Source: Enterobacter sp. RHBSTW-00175
GTDB taxonomy: Bacteria; Pseudomonadota; Gammaproteobacteria; Enterobacterales; Enterobacteriaceae
Assembly (NCBI RefSeq): GCF_013927005.1
Contig: NZ_CP055930.1
Location: 3,844,001 to 3,908,000, forward strand
Direction of reading: 5' to 3'
DNA: 64,000 nucleotides
Shown here: piece after piece, positions 53,942 to 62,434 of the stretch
How positions within the stretch are numbered: the first letter of the stretch is position 1
Layout of the letters: each line of letters starts with the position of its first letter
Notes under the pieces: model-generated
Databases searched by the model: none
What the model saw: only the letters and a program-made list of their open reading frames with translations
Told to the model about the DNA's origin: nothing
Translations under genes and position numbers: made by a program

Positions 53942-54984
53942 GGCAGTTCTCCAGAGGGTTCAGGGGACGGGGAAGGAACTGACGGCAGCTCGGGAAACGG
54001 CGTTTCCAGCGCGTCCGCCATGCGATAGCCCACGCCGTCGAAGCCGACGACGCGGGCGATGCTTTCGACGTGGCGCTTGCGGCCACGCCCGGCGATGTGG
54101 ATGACGACGTTGATGGCCTCGGCGATCAACGCTCGCGGCGGATTCACCGCCACTTCAAGGATCAGTTGCTCCAGGCGCAGCAGCGCGCCCAAGGCGGAAC
54201 CGGCGTGGATGGTGGCGATGCCACCCGGATGGCCAGTGCCCCACACCTTGATGAGATCCAGCGCCTCGCCGCCGCGCACTTCGCCGACGATCACGCGATC
54301 AGGGCGCAGGCGCATCGTGGCGCGCACCAGCTCCTGCATCGACACGACGCCGGCCCGCGTGCGCAGCGGCACATGGTCGCGGGCCGCGCATTGCAGCTCG
54401 ATGGTGTCTTCGAGCACCAGCACGCGGTCGCCGGTGGCGGCGATCTCGGCCAGCAGCGCGTTCGCCAGCGTGGTCTTGCCGGTACTGGTACCGCCGGCGA
54501 TCAGGATGTTCTGCCGCTCGCGCACGGCGCGGCGCAGGAAGTCCGCCTGGCCGGCAGTCAGAATGCCGTCGGCCACATAGCGATCCAGGCCGATGATGCT
54601 CACGGCCCGCTTGCGCAGCGCGAAGGCTGGTGCCGGTGCGGCCGGCGGCAAGATGCCCTCGAAACGCTCGCCCGTCTCGGGCAATTCGGCGGTCAAGAGC
54701 GGTTGGCCGCGATGGACTTCCGCGCCGACGTGCGCGGCAACAAGCCGGATGATGCGTTCGCCGTCGGCTTCGGGCAGCTCGACGCCCAGCGGTGCGCGGC
54801 CCGACGACAGCCGATCCACCCACAGGGTGCGATCAGGGTTGAGCATGATTTCCACCACGTCCGGGTCTTCGAGCGCGGCGGCGATCAGCGGCCCCATTGC
54901 CGTGCGCAGCATCTGGATGCGGCGATCCTGTGAAGTGGTGGCCGACGAGCGGGGTTCGGGCGGGATCTGCGGAACGGCGCTCAT
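53938..54984 (-). CDS. trbB: TrbB (VirB11-like ATPase)
   Basis: A 348-residue traffic ATPase that drives pilus assembly or substrate transfer. It has Walker A ILIAGGTSTGKTTLANALL, an Asp box (RVLVLEDTIELQC), Walker B-type RLRPDRVIVGEVRGGEALDLIKVW and the His box GHPGGIATIHAGS. It overlaps both neighbours by 4 bases. Confidence 0.96.
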   Translation of the reverse strand: MSAVPQIPPEPRSSATTSQDRRIQMLRTAMGPLIAAALEDPDVVEIMLNPDRTLWVDRLSSGRAPLGVELPEADGERIIRLVAAHVGAEVHRGQPLLTAELPETGERFEGILPPAAPAPAFALRKRAVSIIGLDRYVADGILTAGQADFLRRAVRERQNILIAGGTSTGKTTLANALLAEIAATGDRVLVLEDTIELQCAARDHVPLRTRAGVVSMQELVRATMRLRPDRVIVGEVRGGEALDLIKVWGTGHPGGIATIHAGSALGALLRLEQLILEVAVNPPRALIAEAINVVIHIAGRGRKRHVESIARVVGFDGVGYRMADALETPFPELPSVPSPSPEPSGELP

Positions 54985-55445
54985 GAGGCACGCTCCTGCG
55001 CTTCGGCCAGCGCCGCCGCGTCATCCATCCGCATCGGGTCGGGATGGAGTTCTTCCACCACGTCGCGCACCAGACTGCGGCCGCGCAGCAGGTGCCTGCC
55101 GAGCTGTTCGATGAACTGCTCGAAACGCGCCTTGCCCTGGGCACGGGCCGCGTCCTGATGCGCCTCAGGCACCGGCGTGCTGACGGTCAGGAAGTAGCGG
55201 ATAAACAGCGCCAGCGTTTCGATCTGGATGTTCTGGTCGCGCTCCAGTCGTTCGGCCTGCCGCGACAGGCGATCCAGTCGCTTGGCGATGGCGGCCTCGC
55301 GCTGGTCGCCCGCGTCCGGCGACAGCCAGGACGCCAGCGCTGCCGCGACGATGGACGACTTGGACACGCCTTTCTTGGCGGCGAGTTCTTCCAGACGCTT
55401 GGCGTGCTCGTGCTGGATGAACAGGTTGAGGCGGTATTGGCTCAT
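54981..55445 (-). CDS. CopG/RHH-type protein between traG and trbB
   Basis: A 154-residue protein with an N-terminal ribbon-helix-helix (MSQYRLNLFIQHEHAKRLEELAAKKGVSKSSIVAAALASWLS), followed by a basic coiled coil and a C-terminal helical region. It resembles the CopG-family regulators found at this place in Tn4371-type elements, and may regulate the transfer operon or assist DNA processing. It overlaps traG and trbB by 4 bases each. Confidence 0.85.
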   Translation of the reverse strand: MSQYRLNLFIQHEHAKRLEELAAKKGVSKSSIVAAALASWLSPDAGDQREAAIAKRLDRLSRQAERLERDQNIQIETLALFIRYFLTVSTPVPEAHQDAARAQGKARFEQFIEQLGRHLLRGRSLVRDVVEELHPDPMRMDDAAALAEAQERAS

Positions 55446-57439
55446 AGGTCGATTCCGTCGTTGGGGTCAAGAGAGGCCAGCCGCGCCGTGCGCTGCATGG
55501 CCGGGTCAAGCTGGCCTGGGAGCGGCAGCGGCAGGTCGTCGTCGTCATCGAGCAGCGCGAGGTCATCGGGCGCATCCAGCTCGGGGTCGTAGGCGACGGA
55601 TTCGGAGAGTTCGGGTTGGCGGCGCGGGCCGCCGTCGTCGGTGCCACCCAGGTCATCGGCGGAGGCCGTGGCTGATGCGGCGGGCACGGCCGGGATCGCC
55701 AGGCCGCTCCAGTCGTCGGCGCGGGCCGGTGGCACGTCGGCGTACTGCCCAGCCGCCAGCGCGGGTGGTGGCAGCACGCGCTGCTTGAAATTGGCGTCGG
55801 CGTAGTAGCGCAGCTTCTTGGCCTTGATCGGCGCCACGCTGGACACCATCACCACCGATTCATCGGGTGGGAGTTGCATCACTTCGCCCGGCGTCAGCAG
55901 CGGGCGTGCGGTTTCCTGCCGCGACACCATCAAGTGCCCGAGCCACGGCGCGAGCCGGTGGCCGGCGTAGTTGCGCTGCGCGCGCAGTTCGGTGGCGGTG
56001 CCCAGCGTTTCCGAAATGCGCTTGGCGGTGCGTTCGTCGTTGGTGGCGAACGTCACCCGGACATGGCAGTTGTCCAGAATCGAATGGTTCTGGCCGTAGG
56101 CTTTGTCGATCTGGTTGAGCGACTGCGCGATGAGGAAGCTGCGAATGCCGTAGCCGGCCATGAAGGCAAGCGCCGTCTCGAAGAAGTCGAGCCGGCCCAG
56201 CGCCGGGAACTCATCGAGCATCAGTAGCAGCTTGTGGCGGCGTTCGATGCCGTCGCTGCAATCGAGCGATTCGGTGAGGCGCCGGCCGATCTGGTTCAAG
56301 ATGAGCCGGATCAACGGCTTGGTGCGGCTTATGTCCGAAGGCGGCACCACCAGGTATAGCGAGACAGGTGACTCGGACGCGATCAGGTCGGCGATGCGCC
56401 AGTCGCAGCGTGACGTGACTTCGGCCACCGTGGGGTCGCGGTACAGGCCGAGGAACGACATGGCCGTGGACAGCACGCCAGACCGCTCGTTGTCGCTCTT
56501 GTTGAGCACTTCGCGCGCGGCGGACGCGACAACCGGGTGCGGTGCATCACCCAGGTGCTTCGTCGTCATCATCCGGTGCAGCGTCAGCTCAAACGGGCAC
56601 GCCGGGTCGGAGAGGAAGTTGGCGACGCCGCGCAGCGTCTTGTCCTCGCCCGCATACAGCACATGCAGGATGGCGCCGACCAGCAGCGCATGGCTGGTCT
56701 TCTCCCAGTGATTGCGCTTCTCCAGCGCCCCTTCGGGGTCAACGAGAATGTCGGCGATGTTCTGCACGTCGCGCACTTCATGCGCGCCGCGCCGCACTTC
56801 CAGCAGCGGGTTGTACGCGGCCGACTGCGGATCGGTGGGGTTGAACAGCAGGCAATGCGAGAAACGCGAGCGCCAGCCAGCAGTGATCTGCCAGTTCTCG
56901 CCCTTGATGTCGTGGATCACTGCCGATGCAGGCCAGGACAGCAAAGTCGGCACCACCAGGCCCACGCCTTTGCCCGAGCGCGTGGGCGCGAACGTCAGGA
57001 CGTGTTCCGGGCCTTCATGGCGCAGGTACTGTCCGTCATGCAGGCCGAGAAAGACGCCGGCCGACTGCATCAGCCCGGCCTTGCGGATGTCGGCGGTATT
57101 GGCCCAACGTGCCGAGCCATAGGTCGTGACCAGGCGCGATTGCCGCGAGCGCCACACCGACATGGCGATGGCGACCACTACGGCGACCAGGCCGCTGCCA
57201 CCCGCAATGGCGCCGCCTATGTCGAAGACGTGCGGCGCGTAGGCATCGAAGAAGAACCACCACTCGAACAGCCGCCACGGGTGATAGACCGGCGTACCGA
57301 AGAAATCGAACCAGGGCGAGCCAAGGCGTAGTTGGTAGGCCAGAGCGGCGGCTGTCCATTGCGTTGCACTCCACACACCGGCGATCACGATGCTGAAAAC
57401 AACTGCGATCTGTCCGAACAGCACACCCTGAACTTGCAT
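55442..57439 (-). CDS. traG: TraG (VirD4-like coupling protein)
   Basis: A 665-residue coupling ATPase that brings the relaxase-DNA complex to the channel. It has two N-terminal membrane segments (VLFGQIAVVFSIVIAGVW; IAGGSGLVAVVVAIAMSVW), Walker A TFAPTRSGKGVGLVVPTLLSW, Walker B LLLMLDEFPALGRLDFFE and FLIAQSLNQIDKAYG. The Pro/Asp-rich C-terminal tail is variable. It is the first gene of the long operon running to DUF2274, where nearly every neighbour overlaps by 4 bases. Confidence 0.96.
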   Translation of the reverse strand: MQVQGVLFGQIAVVFSIVIAGVWSATQWTAAALAYQLRLGSPWFDFFGTPVYHPWRLFEWWFFFDAYAPHVFDIGGAIAGGSGLVAVVVAIAMSVWRSRQSRLVTTYGSARWANTADIRKAGLMQSAGVFLGLHDGQYLRHEGPEHVLTFAPTRSGKGVGLVVPTLLSWPASAVIHDIKGENWQITAGWRSRFSHCLLFNPTDPQSAAYNPLLEVRRGAHEVRDVQNIADILVDPEGALEKRNHWEKTSHALLVGAILHVLYAGEDKTLRGVANFLSDPACPFELTLHRMMTTKHLGDAPHPVVASAAREVLNKSDNERSGVLSTAMSFLGLYRDPTVAEVTSRCDWRIADLIASESPVSLYLVVPPSDISRTKPLIRLILNQIGRRLTESLDCSDGIERRHKLLLMLDEFPALGRLDFFETALAFMAGYGIRSFLIAQSLNQIDKAYGQNHSILDNCHVRVTFATNDERTAKRISETLGTATELRAQRNYAGHRLAPWLGHLMVSRQETARPLLTPGEVMQLPPDESVVMVSSVAPIKAKKLRYYADANFKQRVLPPPALAAGQYADVPPARADDWSGLAIPAVPAASATASADDLGGTDDGGPRRQPELSESVAYDPELDAPDDLALLDDDDDLPLPLPGQLDPAMQRTARLASLDPNDGIDL

Positions 57440-57465
57440 TGACTGGCCTCCGATTCCTCTGCGCT

Positions 57466-57515
57466 GATTCCTCGTTCACACGCGGCACAAGGACGTGCCG
57501 CATGACGCGAGAATC
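57466..57515. promoter_or_regulatory. Palindromic region upstream of traG
   Basis: A perfect inverted repeat GCGGCAC-AAGGAC-GTGCCGC (57482-57501) lies inside a wider pair GATTC...GAATC (about 57466-57515). It is 40-60 bases before the traG start, where the transfer-operon promoter should be. It may be the binding site of the LysR (TraR-like) or CopG-like regulator. Confidence 0.6.
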
Positions 57516-57596
57516 AGTGCCGGGTCGGTGCCGGTCAAAGACTGTTATCGGGAGCAAGGTGATGAAAAAAGCATCGTTTCAGACTGCAAAGAAGCC

Positions 57597-57632
57597 AATA
57601 AAAACGCCGCAGGCGCGAGCGCGCTGCGGCGT
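57597..57632 (-). terminator. Terminator after the exclusion lipoprotein gene
   Basis: ACGCCGCAGGCGC-GAG-GCGCTGCGGCGT is a perfect 13-bp stem followed on the minus strand by TTTTTATTG. It separates the LysR-eexN transcript from traG. Confidence 0.85.
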
Positions 57633-57673
57633 GTTAACAAATGCGACGTGATTATCTTGCGAAGGGCTTGAGA

Positions 57674-57937
57674 TTAGAACTTCGGCGGCGTTTCCGATGG
57701 CGTGTAGGGCGTCTTTCCGTCGCCATAGAAGCGTTTGCGCGTGGCTTCGGCCACTCGGTTGCAGAGCACATCGCCAAGCGTCGCCCGGTCGGTCTTGCAT
57801 TGCTGGCGCAACTCCTTCAACCGCGCTGGATCGGCGACCAGTTGCTCCACGCTCGGCACGTCAGCCTGCTTGGGCGTCTCCGACTGGCCGCAGGCCGTGA
57901 GTACCGCGACCAGCAGTAAGGTGGCAATTTGCTTCAT
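57674..57937 (-). CDS. eexN: EexN-type entry-exclusion lipoprotein
   Basis: An 87-residue lipoprotein: signal MKQIATLLLVAVLTAC with lipobox LTAC, then PSVEQLVADPARLKELRQQCKTDRATLGDVLCNRVAEATRKRF. Its C-terminal RKRFYGDGKTPYTP resembles the C-terminus of TrbJ. EexN proteins stop a donor from transferring into a cell that already has the element. It overlaps the LysR gene by 4 bases, so the two are coexpressed. Confidence 0.88.
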   Translation of the reverse strand: MKQIATLLLVAVLTACGQSETPKQADVPSVEQLVADPARLKELRQQCKTDRATLGDVLCNRVAEATRKRFYGDGKTPYTPSETPPKF

Positions 57938-58878
57938 AGCTCGATTTCCTCCTGGGGATCAGGTTCAGGTGGCGATACGAGCCTCGCGCCTTCGGGCAAG
58001 TCGATGGACTGCACCCGTTCGATGAAGCGGGCTTGCGCATCTGAAGGTTCTCCCTCCGTGCGTAGCAGGTAAGTTGTCAGCATGGGCGAGCGCCCAGCCA
58101 AGGGCCGAGCCACTACGCCAGGCTCCCGGCTTGCCGCGATGTGCGGCCCACCGGCCAGCCCCAAGGCGAAGCCGGCCGACACCACCACCATCATCAACTC
58201 GAACGAGGGAACGCGCTCGGCGATCAGGGGTTCCCGGTCAGAGCGGCGCAGCACGCGATCGACCTGTCGCGCGTGACCCTCGCACGCCTGCGGGTCGCAT
58301 AGCACCAGCGGAAAATGGAGCACTTCGTCCAATGGAATCCGCTTGTGCTTGAGCAGATGATGCCGCGCCGGTACTGCCACCATCAGCGGGTCACTCCACA
58401 CCGCTTCGGCTGTGATGCCTTCGCCCACTTCATCCGACTGCGCAAAGCCTACGTCGTACAGGTCGTCTTGCAGCCCCTTGAGCTGCTGCGACAGCGGCAC
58501 TTGGAAAAGCCGAATATCGACCTCGGGTTCCTCCTGCCGGCAAAGCGCCAGCAAGGCCGGCAGGCGCGAGGGCGTGATGCTATCGGACAGCGCGATGCGC
58601 AACTGACCGTGGAAACCATTGGCCGCCGCCTTCACACTGTCGCGGGCCTGCTGCATAGCGGTGAAAATGCGCGGCACATGCTCAAGGAACAGCCTGCCCG
58701 CCCGCGTTAGCCGGGTACTACGGCTGGTTCGGATGAACAACTGCTCGCCCAGGTCTTCTTCCAGTTCTTTGATAGTGCGCGACAGTGGTGATTGCTCAAT
58801 GTGCAGCCGCTCGGCGGCGCGAGCAAAATGGAGTTCTTCCGCTACGGCGAAAAAGCAGCGAAGGTGGCGTAGTTCCAT
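57934..58878 (-). CDS. LysR-family regulator (TraR-like)
   Basis: A 314-residue LysR regulator with N-terminal winged helix (MELRHLRCFFAVAEELHFARAAERLHIEQSPLSRTIKELEEDLGEQLF) and an effector-binding domain (residues 90-295). A LysR gene called traR lies at this place before traG in Tn4371-type ICEs and is thought to control transfer genes. Its effector is unknown. It is coupled to eexN. Confidence 0.9.
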   Translation of the reverse strand: MELRHLRCFFAVAEELHFARAAERLHIEQSPLSRTIKELEEDLGEQLFIRTSRSTRLTRAGRLFLEHVPRIFTAMQQARDSVKAAANGFHGQLRIALSDSITPSRLPALLALCRQEEPEVDIRLFQVPLSQQLKGLQDDLYDVGFAQSDEVGEGITAEAVWSDPLMVAVPARHHLLKHKRIPLDEVLHFPLVLCDPQACEGHARQVDRVLRRSDREPLIAERVPSFELMMVVVSAGFALGLAGGPHIAASREPGVVARPLAGRSPMLTTYLLRTEGEPSDAQARFIERVQSIDLPEGARLVSPPEPDPQEEIEL

Positions 58879-59002
58879 ATCACTGCGTCCTCGATATTGC
58901 AGGGGCTGCCAGCTATTTGGTGGTAAGAGTCCCCAGCATTTCTTTGAATGGCCTCATCCGTTGTGTTCCAGCTCAGTATCCGTTGCAGGTGTGCCTTGAC
59001 AT

Positions 59003-59734
59003 TCACCATGGCAGAATCCCACCGTCTGTAAAGAATCCCCCCGTGGGGCCGGAAACATCCAAGGTCGCATACTTGACCACGATCTCCGCCGCCTGATCGA
59101 CTGTTCGCTTTCCCGTAAAGCCATTTAGATCGGTTGCGGTGAACCCTGGATTGACGGCATTGACCTTGAAGTCGTCCTCCCGGAGTTCTTTTGCCAGCAG
59201 TACGGTGAATGCGTTGAGCGCCGTCTTCGATGAGCAGTAGGCCAGTAAATTGACGGGCGCGAACGGAAAGTCGGGATAGCTATGCAGAGTCAATGATCCC
59301 AACTCACTGGAGACATTGACGATGGTGCGTCTTTGCCCAGCCCGAAGCAACGGCAGCAACAACCGGGTGACCGAGACCGGCCCGATCACATTGGCCTCAT
59401 AAACGTCGCGCAGCGCTTGCGCATCGCACTGGCTGGGCGGCAGCGGTTGACCAGCAATGCCGGCATTATTGACCAGCACGTCCAGCGATCCGGCCTCATC
59501 CTTCAGCCGTGCCGCCGCCGCCGCAATGGATTCGACATCGGTGACGTCCAGGCGGATCGGTCGAATGTCCAGGTCGGGGCGTTCGATGCTGGCCTTTGCT
59601 TCAGCGCCGCGCTGTTCATCGCGGCTGGCGAGGTAGACGATGTAGCCGCGTGCGGCCAATTGCTGCGTGACGGCTAGGCCGATGCCCTTGTTGGCACCAG
59701 TCACCAGTGCCACGGGTTGTACATGCTCTTTCAT
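59003..59734 (-). CDS. Short-chain dehydrogenase/reductase (SDR), ICE cargo
   Basis: A 243-residue classical SDR: NAD(P)-binding TGANKGIGLAV (residues 13-23), the structural LVNNAGIAG motif, catalytic Ser in VNVSSELGS and YCSSKTALN with Tyr and Lys. The substrate is unknown; such enzymes act on ketones, quinones or aldehydes. It is divergent from a TetR regulator that probably represses it. The pair is typical cargo of environmental ICEs. Confidence 0.92.
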   Translation of the reverse strand: MKEHVQPVALVTGANKGIGLAVTQQLAARGYIVYLASRDEQRGAEAKASIERPDLDIRPIRLDVTDVESIAAAAARLKDEAGSLDVLVNNAGIAGQPLPPSQCDAQALRDVYEANVIGPVSVTRLLLPLLRAGQRRTIVNVSSELGSLTLHSYPDFPFAPVNLLAYCSSKTALNAFTVLLAKELREDDFKVNAVNPGFTATDLNGFTGKRTVDQAAEIVVKYATLDVSGPTGGFFTDGGILPW

Positions 59735-59770
59735 GGAGGATTCCTTTCAGTTCGAGGAATGCTCATAATA

Positions 59771-59793
59771 TGAAGGTTTCTTCACATTGTGAA
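59771..59793. promoter_or_regulatory. Overlapping palindromes between SDR and TetR genes
   Basis: TGAAG-GTTT-CTTCA (59771-59784) overlaps TTCACA-T-TGTGAA (59781-59793). They lie between the divergent starts and are the likely TetR operator controlling both genes. Confidence 0.65.
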
Positions 59794-59803
59794 TTCGCAT
59801 TCG

Positions 59804-60457
59804 ATGCCCGTATCTGCACCACCGCCCAAGCCAAGAAAATCGCCGGTTCAGGCGAGGTCGATGGCTACCGTAGACGCCATCCATATGGCGACGATTCAGG
59901 TTTTGGCCGCCGAAGGCCTTGCCCTGTGTACGACCACCCGTGTCGCCGAGCGCGCAGGGGTGTCGGTGGGTAGCCTCTACCAGTACTACCCCAACCGCCG
60001 ATCGCTGCTGGCAGCAGTGTTGGGGCGGCACCTCGACCATGTTGCCGTGGCGGTGGAACAAGCGTGCATCACGCAGAGAAGGAAACCGATAGCCGACATG
60101 GCTCATGAGTTGGTTCATGCATTCCTGGGGGCGAAACTGGAACATCCCTCGGCGTCGAAAGCACTCTATGCGGTTGCCGAAGAGCATGGGGGCACGATCC
60201 TGGTCGCGCATGCGAAGGAGCGCATGCAGAAAGCGGTGGCCTCGATGCTCGATACGGCCACGGATGCACGCTTTGACGACTTGAACACGGCCAGCCTGTT
60301 GACCATGAGCGCCATGATCGGCCCGGCACAGGCTCTGCTGGAGGATGATGCGTCCGCTAAGTTCGCAGATGTCTTGCGTGCGCACCTCTGCACGCTAATA
60401 CAGGCGTATCTGCGGGCTATTTCTCTATTAGTACGAACTGGCAAGTCAACCGAGTGA
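59804..60457 (+). CDS. TetR-family repressor of the SDR gene
   Basis: The start at 59804 (MPVSAPPPKPRKSPVQARS..., 217 residues) is preferred because the alternative GTG 15 bases earlier lies inside the palindrome; either is possible. The HTH is TVDAIHMATIQVLAAEGLALCTTTRVAERAGVSVGSLYQYYPNRRSLLAAVL. The helical C-terminal ligand domain is complete. It probably senses the substrate of the SDR enzyme. Its 3' end overlaps the convergent relaxase gene by 12 bases. Confidence 0.9.
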   Translation: MPVSAPPPKPRKSPVQARSMATVDAIHMATIQVLAAEGLALCTTTRVAERAGVSVGSLYQYYPNRRSLLAAVLGRHLDHVAVAVEQACITQRRKPIADMAHELVHAFLGAKLEHPSASKALYAVAEEHGGTILVAHAKERMQKAVASMLDTATDARFDDLNTASLLTMSAMIGPAQALLEDDASAKFADVLRAHLCTLIQAYLRAISLLVRTGKSTE

Positions 60458-62434
60458 TGCCCCGCGCTGCCGACCAATTTCCCAAGACACGCCACTGCTG
60501 CGCATCATTGCGGAGATCTGCTGCCCCAGTCGCTGTTCGATCACCGGCCGCCACGGTACCAGGCTGAATCCCATGCCATCGTCGAGCATCGCGTAGCGCC
60601 CGCTGGCCAGCATCACGCTGCGCCGGTAGATGCCCGCCACGCGCTGCCCATCGGCCACAGGTCGATGCTCCAGACCGGTTTCGGCGGCAATGTCCTGCGC
60701 GGCCTGCGCCAATTCCCGATTGCGCAGCGTTCCCAACAGGTTGCGGGCGAGGATCACGCGCTGCCCGCGCCGCTGGGCCAGCCCCTGTTCTTCGAGAAAG
60801 TCGGCGCGCTGCTGCAAGGCTTGTTTGGCGTCGCCACCAAAGCCCAGGTCGCCCAGCCCCTTGCCGCCGCCGATCAACTGCTGATCCAGCCAGGTCGCGC
60901 CGATCACCCGCGCCTGCCGCTCGATCGGCAGGTGCGATTTCAGCTCCACCGCCACGCCGCCCAGCCGCTGCGCGTCGTACTGGCGGCCACGCTCGGCCAC
61001 GTCGTCCGGCACCTTCCATAGCCCTTCGGCCACGCTCTCCACGATGCCGGCCCGGCGCAGGGCTTCCAACCGGCGGACGTGGGTCGCGACGACTTCCTGC
61101 GGATCGCGGCCGGGCTTGGCTCGGCCCTGCTCGATCGCCAGGTGATGATCGGTGCGGTACAGGCCATCGCTCGCCAGCGCGGCGATGCTCTTGTCGGCCG
61201 CCCGCACCTCGGCGGAACCGCGCACCTCCACCACCGCGCCAGTGGGATAGTTCGCCAGCTCGTCGCGGGCGTTCATCGCGACGTAGTGGGCCTTGCCGTC
61301 TACACCGTCGATGACCAGATAGCCCCGGTCGTGCAGCTCATCGGCCAGCCCCTTCGCGACCACGCGGCCGATGACGGTACGGCCATCGTCGCCCGGCTCG
61401 AACACCGCCAGCTCGCGCGGCTGGCCACTCATGGCCCGCTGCATGGTGCGGATGATGTCGCCACGCTCGCCCAGTGCGCGCAAGGTCTTCTCAGCATCCG
61501 CATGGACGGCCCAGATGCCGGACTGCGTTTCGTCGGCCAGGCCGAGGCGCTGCAAGCGTTGCAGGCGGCCGATCAGCAGCAGGCGCTGGCGTTGCAGCTT
61601 CGGTTCGTTGAAGCGTTCGATCTGTACTCTGCCGTCTTCGCCAGCCTCGCGTTGCAGCGTGCGATCCAGGCTCGTCCACCGCTCCTGCTCCACTTCTCGC
61701 TGCAAGGTCTGCTGGATCTCCAGCTCGGTGCGTGGCCCCAGCCATTCGGTCGCCAGTTCGGCAGCGCGATGGCGGAAGCCATGGGCGATGTAGTCGCCCG
61801 CGATGATGAGGTCTTTGCCAGTGTCGTCACGTCCGCGCACGATGAGGTGCGTATGCGGGTTGTCGGTGTTGCAGTGATCGACCGCCACCCAATCCAGCCG
61901 CGTACCCAAGTCGGCTTCCATCCGGTTCACTAGGTGCCGGGTGTAGGTACGCAGGTCGTCCAGCTCGGCGCCGTCTTCCGGTGAGACGATGAAGCGGAAA
62001 TGGTGCCGGTCGTCGGCGGCCCGCTCCTTGAAGGCATCGAGGTCGGCTTCGTCGGTCTGTGGCCCATAGGCCCGCCCCGGTTCTCCATCACGGCCCGCGC
62101 CGTCGCGCTCGATGTAGCGCAGGTGCTTGGCGAGCGACTGCGGGCTGGCGTTGCGTTGATTAACCAGCAGGGTCTTGATGGTCACGCGCCGCGACATGGG
62201 CGTGAGCTTCGCCCCGGCGAAGCGCGCCGCCGTGTGGCCGCGCCCAAGCCGTGAGCCGGGCCGCTGGCCTGCCCGTGCGCCGCTACCGCCGGTGCCAGGA
62301 CGGCGCACCGCCGACTTGCCGCTGCTGGCCTTGCCGGTCTGCTTGAGCACCTTGGAAACGAAGCCCTGGCCCTGGCCCCGGTTCTTCGGGGCGCTGGGGC
62401 GCACGCGGAAATCGTCGTCGCGGCGGTCTGTCAT
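60446..62434 (-). CDS. Conjugative relaxase (Tn4371 RlxS-type, DUF3363)
   Basis: A 662-residue relaxase that would nick at oriT and stay bound to the transferred strand. The N-terminus is basic and Gly/Arg-rich (RPGTGGSGARAGQRPGSRLGRGHTAARF). The catalytic region has the histidine cluster DDRHHFRFIVSPEDG and NPHTHLIVRGRDDTGKDL. The C-terminal DUF3363 domain runs to the end. It is encoded next to a hairpin-rich gap that is the likely oriT. Confidence 0.93.
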   Translation of the reverse strand: MTDRRDDDFRVRPSAPKNRGQGQGFVSKVLKQTGKASSGKSAVRRPGTGGSGARAGQRPGSRLGRGHTAARFAGAKLTPMSRRVTIKTLLVNQRNASPQSLAKHLRYIERDGAGRDGEPGRAYGPQTDEADLDAFKERAADDRHHFRFIVSPEDGAELDDLRTYTRHLVNRMEADLGTRLDWVAVDHCNTDNPHTHLIVRGRDDTGKDLIIAGDYIAHGFRHRAAELATEWLGPRTELEIQQTLQREVEQERWTSLDRTLQREAGEDGRVQIERFNEPKLQRQRLLLIGRLQRLQRLGLADETQSGIWAVHADAEKTLRALGERGDIIRTMQRAMSGQPRELAVFEPGDDGRTVIGRVVAKGLADELHDRGYLVIDGVDGKAHYVAMNARDELANYPTGAVVEVRGSAEVRAADKSIAALASDGLYRTDHHLAIEQGRAKPGRDPQEVVATHVRRLEALRRAGIVESVAEGLWKVPDDVAERGRQYDAQRLGGVAVELKSHLPIERQARVIGATWLDQQLIGGGKGLGDLGFGGDAKQALQQRADFLEEQGLAQRRGQRVILARNLLGTLRNRELAQAAQDIAAETGLEHRPVADGQRVAGIYRRSVMLASGRYAMLDDGMGFSLVPWRPVIEQRLGQQISAMMRSSGVSWEIGRQRGASLG

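Noticed and set aside
57562..57651. 29-codon frame MKKASFQTAKKPIKTPQ with a reasonable ribosome site
   Set aside because: It runs through the perfect terminator hairpin of eexN, and its arginine-rich end follows from the stem sequence, so it is probably not a gene.
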